From Paraburkholderia sp. BCC1884 (GTDB lineage: Bacteria > Pseudomonadota > Gammaproteobacteria > Burkholderiales > Burkholderiaceae), in NCBI RefSeq assembly GCF_900996225.1, contig NZ_CAAJGL010000112.1, positions 186,001 through 250,000 of the forward strand: 64,000 nt of DNA, given 5' to 3'. The notes under the pieces were generated by a model. That model was not told the DNA's origin. It was given only the letters and a program-made list of their open reading frames with translations, and ran no database searches. Made by a program: the position numbers and the translations under genes. Shown here one piece after another: positions 17,899-25,993 of the stretch. Each line of letters begins with the position of its first letter. Positions within the stretch are counted from its first letter, which is position 1.

Positions 17899-19239
17899 TC
17901 AACGGTTGCGTCCGAAGTGGCGTTCACCGCCGCTGCCCCCGCCTGGCCGCGCGCCACCGCCGCCGCCGCGCTGAACGCCGCCGCCGTTGGCGCCGAGGCC
18001 GCCGCCCGTGCGTTGTTGTCCACCGCCATTGACGCCTGAACCGGCGCCCGCGCGTTGTTGTCCTGCGCCATTGGCGCCGGCCCGTTGCTGTGCGCCGCCA
18101 TTCGAGAGCGCAGCGCGGCTCGACTCGCCACGCTGGGCGTCCTGCCGCGCGCCGTTGCCGTCGCCGGCGCCGCGCAGCGCGTTATCGCGATTCGCGGTCT
18201 GTGCGCGGTTCTGCAGATCACCGTTCGCGCCGCCGCCCTGGTGGATCCCTTGCACGCGCTGACTCGCGCTACCGCTCATCGTCTGGCCGGTGCGATTCTG
18301 CAAGGTCTGCTGGGCCTGGGCGCGCGAGTTGTCGTCGCGTCCGCGGAAGGCGTCGCGCTGCGCGCCGCCGACGTTGTTGTTGACGTTGCGATTCAGATTC
18401 GCGTTATTGCGATTGACGTTGGTGTTGCGGTTCCAGTTCGTCGTACTGCTGTTCACGTTGAGCCGGTTGTTCACGTTGATGTTGTTGTACCGGTTCACGT
18501 TGATGTTGACGTCGTGCGAGTTCCAGTTGAAGCCGCCCCACAGCGAATTCGCCACGGCCACGCCGGCGCCGAACGCGAGGCCCGCGGCCAGGCCGGACGC
18601 GATCGCGTAGCCGGGCGGCGGCGGCACGTACACCGGCGGGTACGCGGGATACGGCCACGCGCCGTAGACCACCGTCGGGTTATAGGTCGGCACGTAGACC
18701 ACCTGTGGATTGGCCGGCACGATCTGGATCGTGCTCTGCTCGACCACCACCTTCTGCTGCGAACTCGTCTTCAGATTGCCGGCGGCCTGGGCCTGTTTGC
18801 GCAGACGCTGCACGGAGTCCATCACGTCGTTGGGCTGGGCCAGAAACGCGTTGCCGAGTTGCGTGACCCAGTCGGGCTTCGAGGCCATCGTCGCGAGCAC
18901 CTGAGGGAAAGCCACCAGCGATTGCACGCTGGGGTCCCACGGCTCCGAGGCGACCGCCTTCACGGCGTCGTCGCCCTGCAACTTCGAGTTGGCTTTCGAC
19001 CAGGCGGCGGCGGCCTGCACGTCCTGTGCAAAGGTCGCGGCCATCAGCACCTGGGCGAGCAGGGCGTCGGGGTACAGCGCGATGGGCGCGGTCAGCGAAT
19101 CCAGCTGCTGAGCCGATATGGGCGCGGGATTTTGCGCATGCGCGACATCAGGAACGGTCAGGCCGATGAAGAGCGGCGCCCCGGCAAGAGCGGCGCAAAC
19201 AAGCAACACACGCGAGCGGTGTGCTCCGGATCGTTTCAC
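17899..19239 (-). CDS. Secreted DUF3300 family protein with Asn-rich and Gly-rich tail
   Basis: A 446-residue exported protein starting at a GTG (19239) behind a strong GGGAGGA site. A signal peptide ends near AHAQ (residues 33-36). The conserved DUF3300 domain follows (TAPIALYPDALLAQVLMAAT, then PANPQVVYVPTYNPTVVYG). A Pro/Tyr segment and a Gly/Ala hydrophobic stretch (about 215-235) come next, then an Asn-rich tract of about 60 residues (repeated N-V-N and N-R-N units) and a Gly/Gln/Arg-rich low-complexity end. The tail suggests a flexible surface or periplasmic protein. First gene of the DUF3300-DUF2950 operon. Function unknown. Confidence 0.85.
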   Translation of the reverse strand: MKRSGAHRSRVLLVCAALAGAPLFIGLTVPDVAHAQNPAPISAQQLDSLTAPIALYPDALLAQVLMAATFAQDVQAAAAWSKANSKLQGDDAVKAVASEPWDPSVQSLVAFPQVLATMASKPDWVTQLGNAFLAQPNDVMDSVQRLRKQAQAAGNLKTSSQQKVVVEQSTIQIVPANPQVVYVPTYNPTVVYGAWPYPAYPPVYVPPPPGYAIASGLAAGLAFGAGVAVANSLWGGFNWNSHDVNINVNRYNNINVNNRLNVNSSTTNWNRNTNVNRNNANLNRNVNNNVGGAQRDAFRGRDDNSRAQAQQTLQNRTGQTMSGSASQRVQGIHQGGGANGDLQNRAQTANRDNALRGAGDGNGARQDAQRGESSRAALSNGGAQQRAGANGAGQQRAGAGSGVNGGGQQRTGGGLGANGGGVQRGGGGGARPGGGSGGERHFGRNR

Positions 19240-19775
19240 GATGAAATCCTCCCGGTTGCGTTATACGCGACAGGTCGACGCACAGCACGGGCTGCGTCGG
19301 TTCGTCGCGATGGAATGAGGCAGGCAGGTGTTGAGGCGGCCAGCCAGGCGGCGCGCTGTCCGGCAGGTCAATGGAGAGGGTGCGGCGGCGATGCGCGTGA
19401 GATGTCTCATCGGCCCTGTGTGGGCAGGCGACGTCGCGTGCGAGATTCGCAGCACTTCAGTCCCGCCTTGATCGCGCATCAGCGATCCCCGTTAAGGAGT
19501 TGTCCGTAAATTAAGGGGCGAAGCAAGGCTTGTCAATCCGGTCAGGGGGCAACACGCTGTCGCGCATCCGGATATGCCATTGCCTGGACATGCGGATTGG
19601 CTGACTTGCGATGGTGCGTCGCGATGACGTTTGCTCAGAGGTGCGGGCAGACGAGGTGGCGGCGCGGCGGAAGGGAGACACGGAAGGGAGACGGCACGCC
19701 GGACTTTTCGCGAGTCCGGCCTTTCAGGCATCTTCAAGACGCAACGGCACGGGGCGGCGAGCGCCGCCCTGCGAC
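19240..19775. other. Intergenic region upstream of DUF3300 gene
   Basis: About 536 bp without a credible gene. It holds the ribosome-binding site and a weak TATAAC -10 element (minus strand, near 19260-19265) for the DUF3300 gene. It also has a hairpin GCCGGACT/AGTCCGGC (19698-19720) downstream of the FixJ-type regulator. An in-frame stretch of about 80 codons on the minus strand here has no recognisable similarity and no ribosome site. Confidence 0.5.
19698..19720 (-). terminator. Hairpin downstream of the FixJ-type regulator
   Basis: GCCGGACT and AGTCCGGC pair with a seven-base T-rich loop about 55 bp after the regulator's stop codon. No U-tract follows on the minus strand, so this is only a candidate terminator. 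Confidence 0.35.
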
Positions 19776-20423
19776 TTATTGAGCCGGTTGTTGCGGCTTG
19801 TTCGACAGCGCCAGTCGCAGCAGATCGGCGACCGTGTTGACGTTGAGCTTTTCCATGATGTTCGCGCGGTGCGCTTCGACCGTCTTGATGCTGATGCCGA
19901 GGTCGTCGGCGATCTGCTTGTTCAGGCGGCCGGCGATGATGCGCTCCAGCACCTGGTGCTCGCGCGCGGTCAGCTTGCCCAGACGCTCGGCGGCGGCGCG
20001 CTGTTGCTGCACGCTGGTGCTTTCGCTACGCGCCTTGTCGAGCATGCGCTCGACCAGTCTGCGCAGTTCGGCTTCGTCGAACGGCTTTTCGATGAAGTCC
20101 ATCGCGCCTTTTTTCATCGTCGACACGGCCATCGGCACGTCGCCGTGACCCGTCACGAAGATGATCGGCAGCACCGAGTTATCGGCGATCAGGCGTTCCT
20201 GCAACTCGAGTCCGCTCATGCCGGACATCCGCACGTCGAGGATCAGACACGCGATCTGGCCCGGATGCGTATGCGGCTGCCATGCGTCGATGAACTGCTC
20301 GGCGCTGGAGAAGCATTGCACGCGGTAGCCGTTCGCCTCCAGCAGCCAGCGCAGCGAATCTCGCACGGCCTCGTCGTCGTCGACGACAAAGACTGTTTCC
20401 TGTGTGGTGACTGGGCTGTTCAT
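19776..20423 (-). CDS. FixJ-type response regulator
   Basis: A 215-residue two-component regulator. Receiver domain with DDDEAVRDSLRWLL, phosphoacceptor Asp63 in LILDVRMSGMSG, Thr in FVTGHGD and Lys in IEKPF; then a C-terminal LuxR/FixJ helix-turn-helix (LTAREHQVLERIIAGRLNKQ, then IADDLGISIKTVEAHRANIM). Its ATG overlaps the stop of the kinase gene by 4 bp (ATGA), so the two are translationally coupled. This receiver-HTH layout is shared by FixJ, TodT/StyR and DctR of Rhodobacter; the target is not evident from neighbours. Confidence 0.93.
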   Translation of the reverse strand: MNSPVTTQETVFVVDDDEAVRDSLRWLLEANGYRVQCFSSAEQFIDAWQPHTHPGQIACLILDVRMSGMSGLELQERLIADNSVLPIIFVTGHGDVPMAVSTMKKGAMDFIEKPFDEAELRRLVERMLDKARSESTSVQQQRAAAERLGKLTAREHQVLERIIAGRLNKQIADDLGISIKTVEAHRANIMEKLNVNTVADLLRLALSNKPQQPAQ

Positions 20424-22945
20424 AGCTCTCCCGTAACGGTTTGTGGTGTCGGCGCCTCTGACCCGCCGTTGCTCGGGCCGTCAGGCTCTCCAATAGGCAG
20501 ACTGCAATGGAACGTGGCGCCTGTGATGTGGCCGTCTGACTCGACGTTGTTGACCACCCACAGACGGCCGCGGTGCGATTCGATAATCGAACGGCAAATG
20601 TTCAGCCCCATGCCCATACCATCGGACTTGGTGCTGTAAAACGGTTCGAACAGACGCTCGGCGGTCGCTTCGTCGACCCCCGGTCCCTGGTCGACGACGC
20701 TGATGCAGACAAAGCCGCTTTCCAGCCTCACGACCACGCGGATCACCGGATCGACCGCGTTCGGCCGGGCTTCGGCCATCGCTTCGGCGCCGTTCTTCAG
20801 CAGGTTGACCAGCACCTGCTCGATCAGCACCGGGTCGACGTAGATCACCGGCAAACGCGAGCGCAGATCGGTGACGATACGAATCCGGCGCTTGCGCACT
20901 TCGATTTCGGCGAGACCCACCGCGTCCGCGACGATATCGGCGACGCGCGTAGCCTGCCGTTTCGGCTCGCTGCGTTTCACGAACTCGCGAATGCGCTTGA
21001 TGATCATGCCTGCCCGCACGGCCTGCTGAGCGGTTTTTTCGAGCACCGGCAGCAGATTGTCAGGCGTAGTCCGACCGGATTTAACCAGCGCAACCGTTCC
21101 GGAGCAATAGTTATTGATGGCGGCGAGCGGCTGATTCAGTTCGTGCGCGAGCGACGAAGCCATTTCGCCCATCGTCATCAGACGGCTGGTGAACTGCAGC
21201 TTTTCGTCCTGCTGGCGTGACAGTTCCTGCGCCTGCTTGCGAGTGGTGATGTCGGTCGCGATCTGCATCTGCGCGAGGTGGCCGTCCACCCACTGAATGT
21301 ACTGGCGGCGCACTTCGAACCATTTCTGGATGCTTTGCACGTAGATTTCCTGCGCATCGGCCGTGCTTTCGGTCAGCGCGGCGGCGGGCAAGCCCGCGTA
21401 GGTATCCACCATATCGATCGAATCGGACGACGCCTGTGCGCTATCGAACCCGCCGCCCGCCAATTCCAGATGGCCGTCCGGGCGGATGCCGAAGAGATGC
21501 CGGTAGTAGCGGTTGGCGAACAGCAGTTCGGCTTCGTCGGCGGCCAGCACGGACACGGCGGCATCGAGGCTTTCGAGCACCGTGGTGAAGCGCTCGTGCG
21601 CGGCGGCGAGTTCTTCGCGCGCGCGTTTCGGTTCGGTGATGTCGGTCATCGACGACATCCAGCCGGTCTGGCGACCCGAGCTGTCGATCAGCGGCGACAC
21701 GTAAAGGCGCGCGTGGAAGGTCGAGCCGTCCTTGCGGCGCACCCGCAATTCGAAACCCGACGAGGGCGCTTTGCCGCGCAGCGTCATGTCGAGCTGGCGC
21801 TGCATTTCAGGGTAGGCGTCGCGCGGCCAGTAGGCGAACGGCGCATTCTTGCCGACCAGATCGCTTTCGTCCCAGCCAGTCATGCGGCAAAAAGCGGGAT
21901 TGACGTGAGTGATGCGGCCGTGCATGTCGAGCACGCGCATGCCGATCAGCACGGAGTTTTCCATCGCGCGGCGGAAGAACGCTTCGGCGTACAGCGCCTG
22001 CTGCGCTTCGAAACGTTGCCGCGTGTGTTTCCACAGGCTCCACAGACTCCACAGCACGAAGCACGAGAGACCGGCCACCAGCCACACGAGCGTGTTGTTG
22101 GTGAAGTTGGTCATCTGCGGGAACGCGTACACGCGCACCGAGACGCCCTGGCCCGGCGGGTCGAGCGGCAGATCGTAGAACATGTCGCGCGGCAGGCGCG
22201 GGCGGGTCGACGTGGTGGTCAACTCGCGGTTGTTCACGTCGATGATCGAAATTTTGTATTTCGCCGACAACTCGGGCGGAATGTCGTGCTTCAGGATGCC
22301 TTCCACCGAGAACACGGCGGCGATCGTGCCAAGGAAGTCACGGTCGCGATACACCGGCGTTTGCAGCGTGATGTAGCCGTTGCCGAGGTCGTCGTAAATG
22401 AGCGGGGAGTACACCTGGCGGCGCGTGTTGCGCGCCTCGTTGAAGGCGGCTTTGACCGCTTCGTCCATCTGCGCGTCATTCGGCTTGGCGAGTCTCTGGC
22501 CGAACACCGGCAACGCGGTACTGGGCCAGCGCGGCTGCTGCTGGCTCGTGTACCAGTTCATGTAGAGGATCTCGGGATGCCCCTGCATGATGTCCGTGGT
22601 GGACACCTGGAACGAATGCGGATCGGCGTGGCCGGCCACCAGATCGCGAGCGAGCGCCTGAATCTGTTCCTGCGCGCCGGTCATGGACAGGCGGATCTGC
22701 TGCTGCGCCCACGCGACGTTACGGTAAAGGGTGTCTTCCTGCTGTTGCTGTTCGCGCCGGTTCAGACTCCACAGAATCAGGCTCATGACGACCAGAAACA
22801 CCAGGATCGACAGCAGCGGCGTGAGCAAATAGGAATTCGACCACCATGGTCCATGGTGCCAGCGGGAGGACGGCGTCGAATCCGCCGGCGAACCAGCGGT
22901 GCGCGCCGATCGAGCGAAAAGCCGTTCGGTCAACATGCGTGGCAT
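20420..22945 (-). CDS. Membrane-bound PAS sensor histidine kinase
   Basis: Partner kinase of the FixJ-type regulator, about 841 residues. Order: a transmembrane helix near residues 40-60 (LLTPLLSILVFLVVMSLILW), a periplasmic sensor region of about 240 residues, a second helix (TLVWLVAGLSCFVLWSLWSLW), two PAS domains (first with ITHVNPAFCRMTGWDESDLV), a HisKA domain with H-box SLAHELNQPLAAINNYC, and an HATPase with VDQGPGVDEATAERLFEPF and GMGMGLNICRSI. The organisation resembles DctS/DctB or TodS-like kinases more than heme-binding FixL, since there is a large periplasmic part. The start is uncertain: ATG 22945 and ATG 22936 are both possible and neither has a clear ribosome site. Confidence 0.88.
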   Translation of the reverse strand: MPRMLTERLFARSARTAGSPADSTPSSRWHHGPWWSNSYLLTPLLSILVFLVVMSLILWSLNRREQQQQEDTLYRNVAWAQQQIRLSMTGAQEQIQALARDLVAGHADPHSFQVSTTDIMQGHPEILYMNWYTSQQQPRWPSTALPVFGQRLAKPNDAQMDEAVKAAFNEARNTRRQVYSPLIYDDLGNGYITLQTPVYRDRDFLGTIAAVFSVEGILKHDIPPELSAKYKISIIDVNNRELTTTSTRPRLPRDMFYDLPLDPPGQGVSVRVYAFPQMTNFTNNTLVWLVAGLSCFVLWSLWSLWKHTRQRFEAQQALYAEAFFRRAMENSVLIGMRVLDMHGRITHVNPAFCRMTGWDESDLVGKNAPFAYWPRDAYPEMQRQLDMTLRGKAPSSGFELRVRRKDGSTFHARLYVSPLIDSSGRQTGWMSSMTDITEPKRAREELAAAHERFTTVLESLDAAVSVLAADEAELLFANRYYRHLFGIRPDGHLELAGGGFDSAQASSDSIDMVDTYAGLPAAALTESTADAQEIYVQSIQKWFEVRRQYIQWVDGHLAQMQIATDITTRKQAQELSRQQDEKLQFTSRLMTMGEMASSLAHELNQPLAAINNYCSGTVALVKSGRTTPDNLLPVLEKTAQQAVRAGMIIKRIREFVKRSEPKRQATRVADIVADAVGLAEIEVRKRRIRIVTDLRSRLPVIYVDPVLIEQVLVNLLKNGAEAMAEARPNAVDPVIRVVVRLESGFVCISVVDQGPGVDEATAERLFEPFYSTKSDGMGMGLNICRSIIESHRGRLWVVNNVESDGHITGATFHCSLPIGEPDGPSNGGSEAPTPQTVTGEL

Positions 22946-23105
22946 TGTAGCGCAGCAGGTCGCTAGCAAATGGCGCAAAAAAGCGCTGAAAGTGCCATTA
23001 ATCGGCGCAAACTAGCCGACGTATCCGTCGAACGGCAGTCAAATCAGGTTGCGCCGCAGCAATTTTCCGCATTATGAGAAGTGATCTCGCAATTCGAAAA
23101 TTTTG

Positions 23106-23135
23106 TTGCGCGGACGTCGGGACCCCTTTTACAAT
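23106..23135 (+). promoter_or_regulatory. Candidate sigma-70 promoter of the pdh operon
   Basis: TTGCGC (23106-23111) and TACAAT (23130-23135) are 18 bp apart; transcription would begin about 70 bp before the aceE start codon. Confidence 0.55.
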
Positions 23136-23210
23136 CGGCCGAAGCTGCCGCGGTCGTGCCTCGTCCGCGCGTCTGTTCAAAGAGCGTTCCTCTATATTCA
23201 GGAGACGAGC

Positions 23211-25907
23211 ATGTCCGCTGTACCCGACGAAGTCATGAAATATGTCGCCGCTGAAAAAGACGACGATCCCCAGGAAACCGGCGAATGGCTGGAAGCGCTG
23301 GATGGCGTGATTTCTGCTGTGGGCCCCGATCGCGCTCACTATCTGATCGAGAAACAGATCGAATTCGCCCGCGTGCATGGCGAACATCTGCCGTTCTCCG
23401 CCAACACCCCGTACATCAACACGATTCCGGTCGCGCGTCAGGCCAAGATCCCCGGCGACCAGGACATCGAACACCGTATCCGCTCGTACACGCGCTGGAA
23501 CGCCATTGCCATGGTGCTGCGCGCCGGCAAGGACACCAACGTCGGCGGCCACATCGCGTCGTTCGCGTCGGCTGCCACGCTGTATGACGTCGGCTACAAC
23601 CACTTCTGGCATGCACCGTCGCCCGAACATGGCGGCGACCTGATTTTCGTGCAGGGCCATTCGTCGCCGGGTGTGTACTCGCGCGCGTTCCTGCTCGGCC
23701 GTCTGACCGAAAACCAGCTCGACAACTTCCGTCAGGAAGTGGGCGGCGAGGGCATCTCGTCCTACCCGCACCCGTGGCTGATGCCGGACTTCTGGCAATT
23801 CCCGACCGTCTCGATGGGCCTCGGCCCGATCATGGCGATCTACCAGGCGCGCTTCATGAAGTACATGCATGCGCGCGGTATCGCGAAGACCACGGGCCGC
23901 AAGGTCTGGGCTTTCCTCGGCGACGGCGAAACGGACGAACCGGAATCGCTCGGCGCGATCGGCATGGCCGGCCGCGAACGTCTGGACAATCTGGTGTTCG
24001 TGATCAACTGTAACCTGCAGCGCCTGGATGGCCCGGTGCGCGGTAACGGCAAGATCATCCAGGAACTCGAAAGCGAATTCCGTGGCGCCGGCTGGAACGT
24101 CATCAAGGTCGTCTGGGGCAGCCGCTGGGATGCGCTGTTCCAACGCGACAAGTCGGGCGCATTGATGCGCCGCATGATGGATGTCGTCGACGGCGAATAC
24201 CAGACGTACAAGTCGGAGTCGGGCGCGTATGTGCGCGAACACTTCTTCAACACGCCTGAACTGAAGGCGCTGGTCGCCGAATGGTCGGACGAGGACATCT
24301 GGAACCTGAACCGCGGCGGCCACGATCCGCACAAGATCTACGCAGCGTTCACCGAAGCGTCGAATTCGCAAGGTCAGCCGACCGTCATTCTCGCGAAGAC
24401 GATCAAGGGCTACGGGATGGGCGAAGCCGGTCAGGCGATGAACATCACCCACCAGCAGAAGAAGCTGCACGTCGATCACCTGAAGAAATTCCGCGACCAG
24501 TTCCGTCTGCCGATCACCGACGAAGACCTCGTCAACGTGCCGTACCTCAAGTTCGAAGAAGGTTCGAAGGAACTCGAGTACATGCGCGCCCGGCGTCAGG
24601 ACCTCGGCGGTTATCTGCCGGCGCGTCGCCAGAAGGCCGAGTCGCTGCCGGTGCCGGAACTGACGGCATTCGAGCCGCTGCTCAAGGGCACGGGCGAAGG
24701 CCGCGAGATCTCCACGACGATGGCGTTCGTGCGGATCCTGAACATCCTGCTGAAGGACAAGGCGCTCGGCAAACGTATCGTGCCGATCGTGCCGGACGAG
24801 TCGCGTACCTTCGGTATGGAAGGCCTGTTCCGTCAGATCGGTATCTGGAATCAGGACGGCCAGAAGTACGTGCCGGAAGATTCCGACCAACTGATGTTCT
24901 ATCGTGAGTCGGAAACCGGTCAGATCCTGCAGGAAGGCATCAACGAAGCCGGCGGTATGGCCGACTGGATCGCCGCCGCGACGTCGTACTCGACGCACGG
25001 CGAGACGATGATCCCGTTCTACATCTTCTACTCGATGTTCGGCTTCCAGCGTATCGGCGACCTGTGCTGGGCGGCGGGCGACATGCGTTCGCGCGGCTTC
25101 CTGCTGGGCGGCACGGCTGGGCGCACGACGCTGAACGGCGAAGGTCTGCAACACGAAGACGGCCACTCGCTGCTGTGGGCCGCTTCGGTGCCGAACTGCA
25201 TCAGCTATGACCCGACGTTCGGTTACGAACTCGCGGTGATCGTGCAGGATGGTCTGCGCCGCATGGTCGCGGATCAGGAAGACGTGTACTACTACATCAC
25301 GGTGATGAACGAAAACTACGAGCACCCGGCGATTCCGCAGGGTGAGGCCGTAGCTGCCGACATCATCAAGGGTATGTATGCGTTCAGGAAGGCCGAGGCC
25401 GATGCGAAGGCACCGCGCGTTCAGCTGATGGGCGCGGGCACGATCTTCAACGAAGTGATCGCCGCCGCCGAACTGCTGAAGAACGACTGGGGCGTCGCCG
25501 CTGACCTGTGGAGCGTACCGAGCTTCACGGAACTCGCGCGCGAAGGCCACGAAGTTCAGCGCTACAACCTGCTGCACCCGAACGAAGAGAAGAAAGTCTC
25601 GCACGTCGAGAAGCTGTTGAAGGACGCACAAGGTCCGGTCATCGCCTCGACCGACTACGTGCGCGCGCTGACCGAACAGATCCGCGCGTTCGTGCCGCAG
25701 AAATTCGTCGTGCTGGGCACGGACGGCTATGGCCGTTCGGACACGCGTGAAAAGCTGCGCCACTTCTTCGAAGTCGACCGCTACTGGGTCGCGGTTGCCG
25801 CGTTGAATGCTCTGGCAGACGAAGGCACGATCGAACGCAAGGTCGTCGCCGAGGCGCTCAAGAAGTACAACCTTGATCCCGCCAAACCCAACCCGATGAC
25901 CGTCTAA
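23211..25907 (+). CDS. aceE: Pyruvate dehydrogenase E1 component (homodimeric)
   Basis: Thiamine-diphosphate enzyme that decarboxylates pyruvate and transfers the acetyl group to the lipoyl arms of AceF. It has 898 residues, the length of the single-chain E1 of Gram-negatives. Visible: HIASFASAATLYDVGYNHFW in the N-terminal part, the ThDP/Mg motif GDGETDEPESLGAI to VINCNLQRLDGPVRGNGKI, and GLQHEDGHSLLWAASVPN in the transketolase-like middle domain. The ATG follows CAGGAGACGAGC. It starts the operon aceE-aceF-lpdA. A 998-codon antisense open frame covers this gene but is a GC3 artefact. Confidence 0.98.
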   Translation: MSAVPDEVMKYVAAEKDDDPQETGEWLEALDGVISAVGPDRAHYLIEKQIEFARVHGEHLPFSANTPYINTIPVARQAKIPGDQDIEHRIRSYTRWNAIAMVLRAGKDTNVGGHIASFASAATLYDVGYNHFWHAPSPEHGGDLIFVQGHSSPGVYSRAFLLGRLTENQLDNFRQEVGGEGISSYPHPWLMPDFWQFPTVSMGLGPIMAIYQARFMKYMHARGIAKTTGRKVWAFLGDGETDEPESLGAIGMAGRERLDNLVFVINCNLQRLDGPVRGNGKIIQELESEFRGAGWNVIKVVWGSRWDALFQRDKSGALMRRMMDVVDGEYQTYKSESGAYVREHFFNTPELKALVAEWSDEDIWNLNRGGHDPHKIYAAFTEASNSQGQPTVILAKTIKGYGMGEAGQAMNITHQQKKLHVDHLKKFRDQFRLPITDEDLVNVPYLKFEEGSKELEYMRARRQDLGGYLPARRQKAESLPVPELTAFEPLLKGTGEGREISTTMAFVRILNILLKDKALGKRIVPIVPDESRTFGMEGLFRQIGIWNQDGQKYVPEDSDQLMFYRESETGQILQEGINEAGGMADWIAAATSYSTHGETMIPFYIFYSMFGFQRIGDLCWAAGDMRSRGFLLGGTAGRTTLNGEGLQHEDGHSLLWAASVPNCISYDPTFGYELAVIVQDGLRRMVADQEDVYYYITVMNENYEHPAIPQGEAVAADIIKGMYAFRKAEADAKAPRVQLMGAGTIFNEVIAAAELLKNDWGVAADLWSVPSFTELAREGHEVQRYNLLHPNEEKKVSHVEKLLKDAQGPVIASTDYVRALTEQIRAFVPQKFVVLGTDGYGRSDTREKLRHFFEVDRYWVAVAALNALADEGTIERKVVAEALKKYNLDPAKPNPMTV

Positions 25908-25993
25908 GGCATCATTCCCCGTGTGCCACGGCGTGCGCGCCTGCCCCTGATCGACGGGGGCGGGCGGCGTGCGCGGCCCAGGAGACACTAACA

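Noticed and set aside
19492..19737. 81-codon minus-strand frame in the DUF3300 upstream region
   Set aside because: Pro/Ser/Cys-rich product without motif or ribosome site; probably non-coding.
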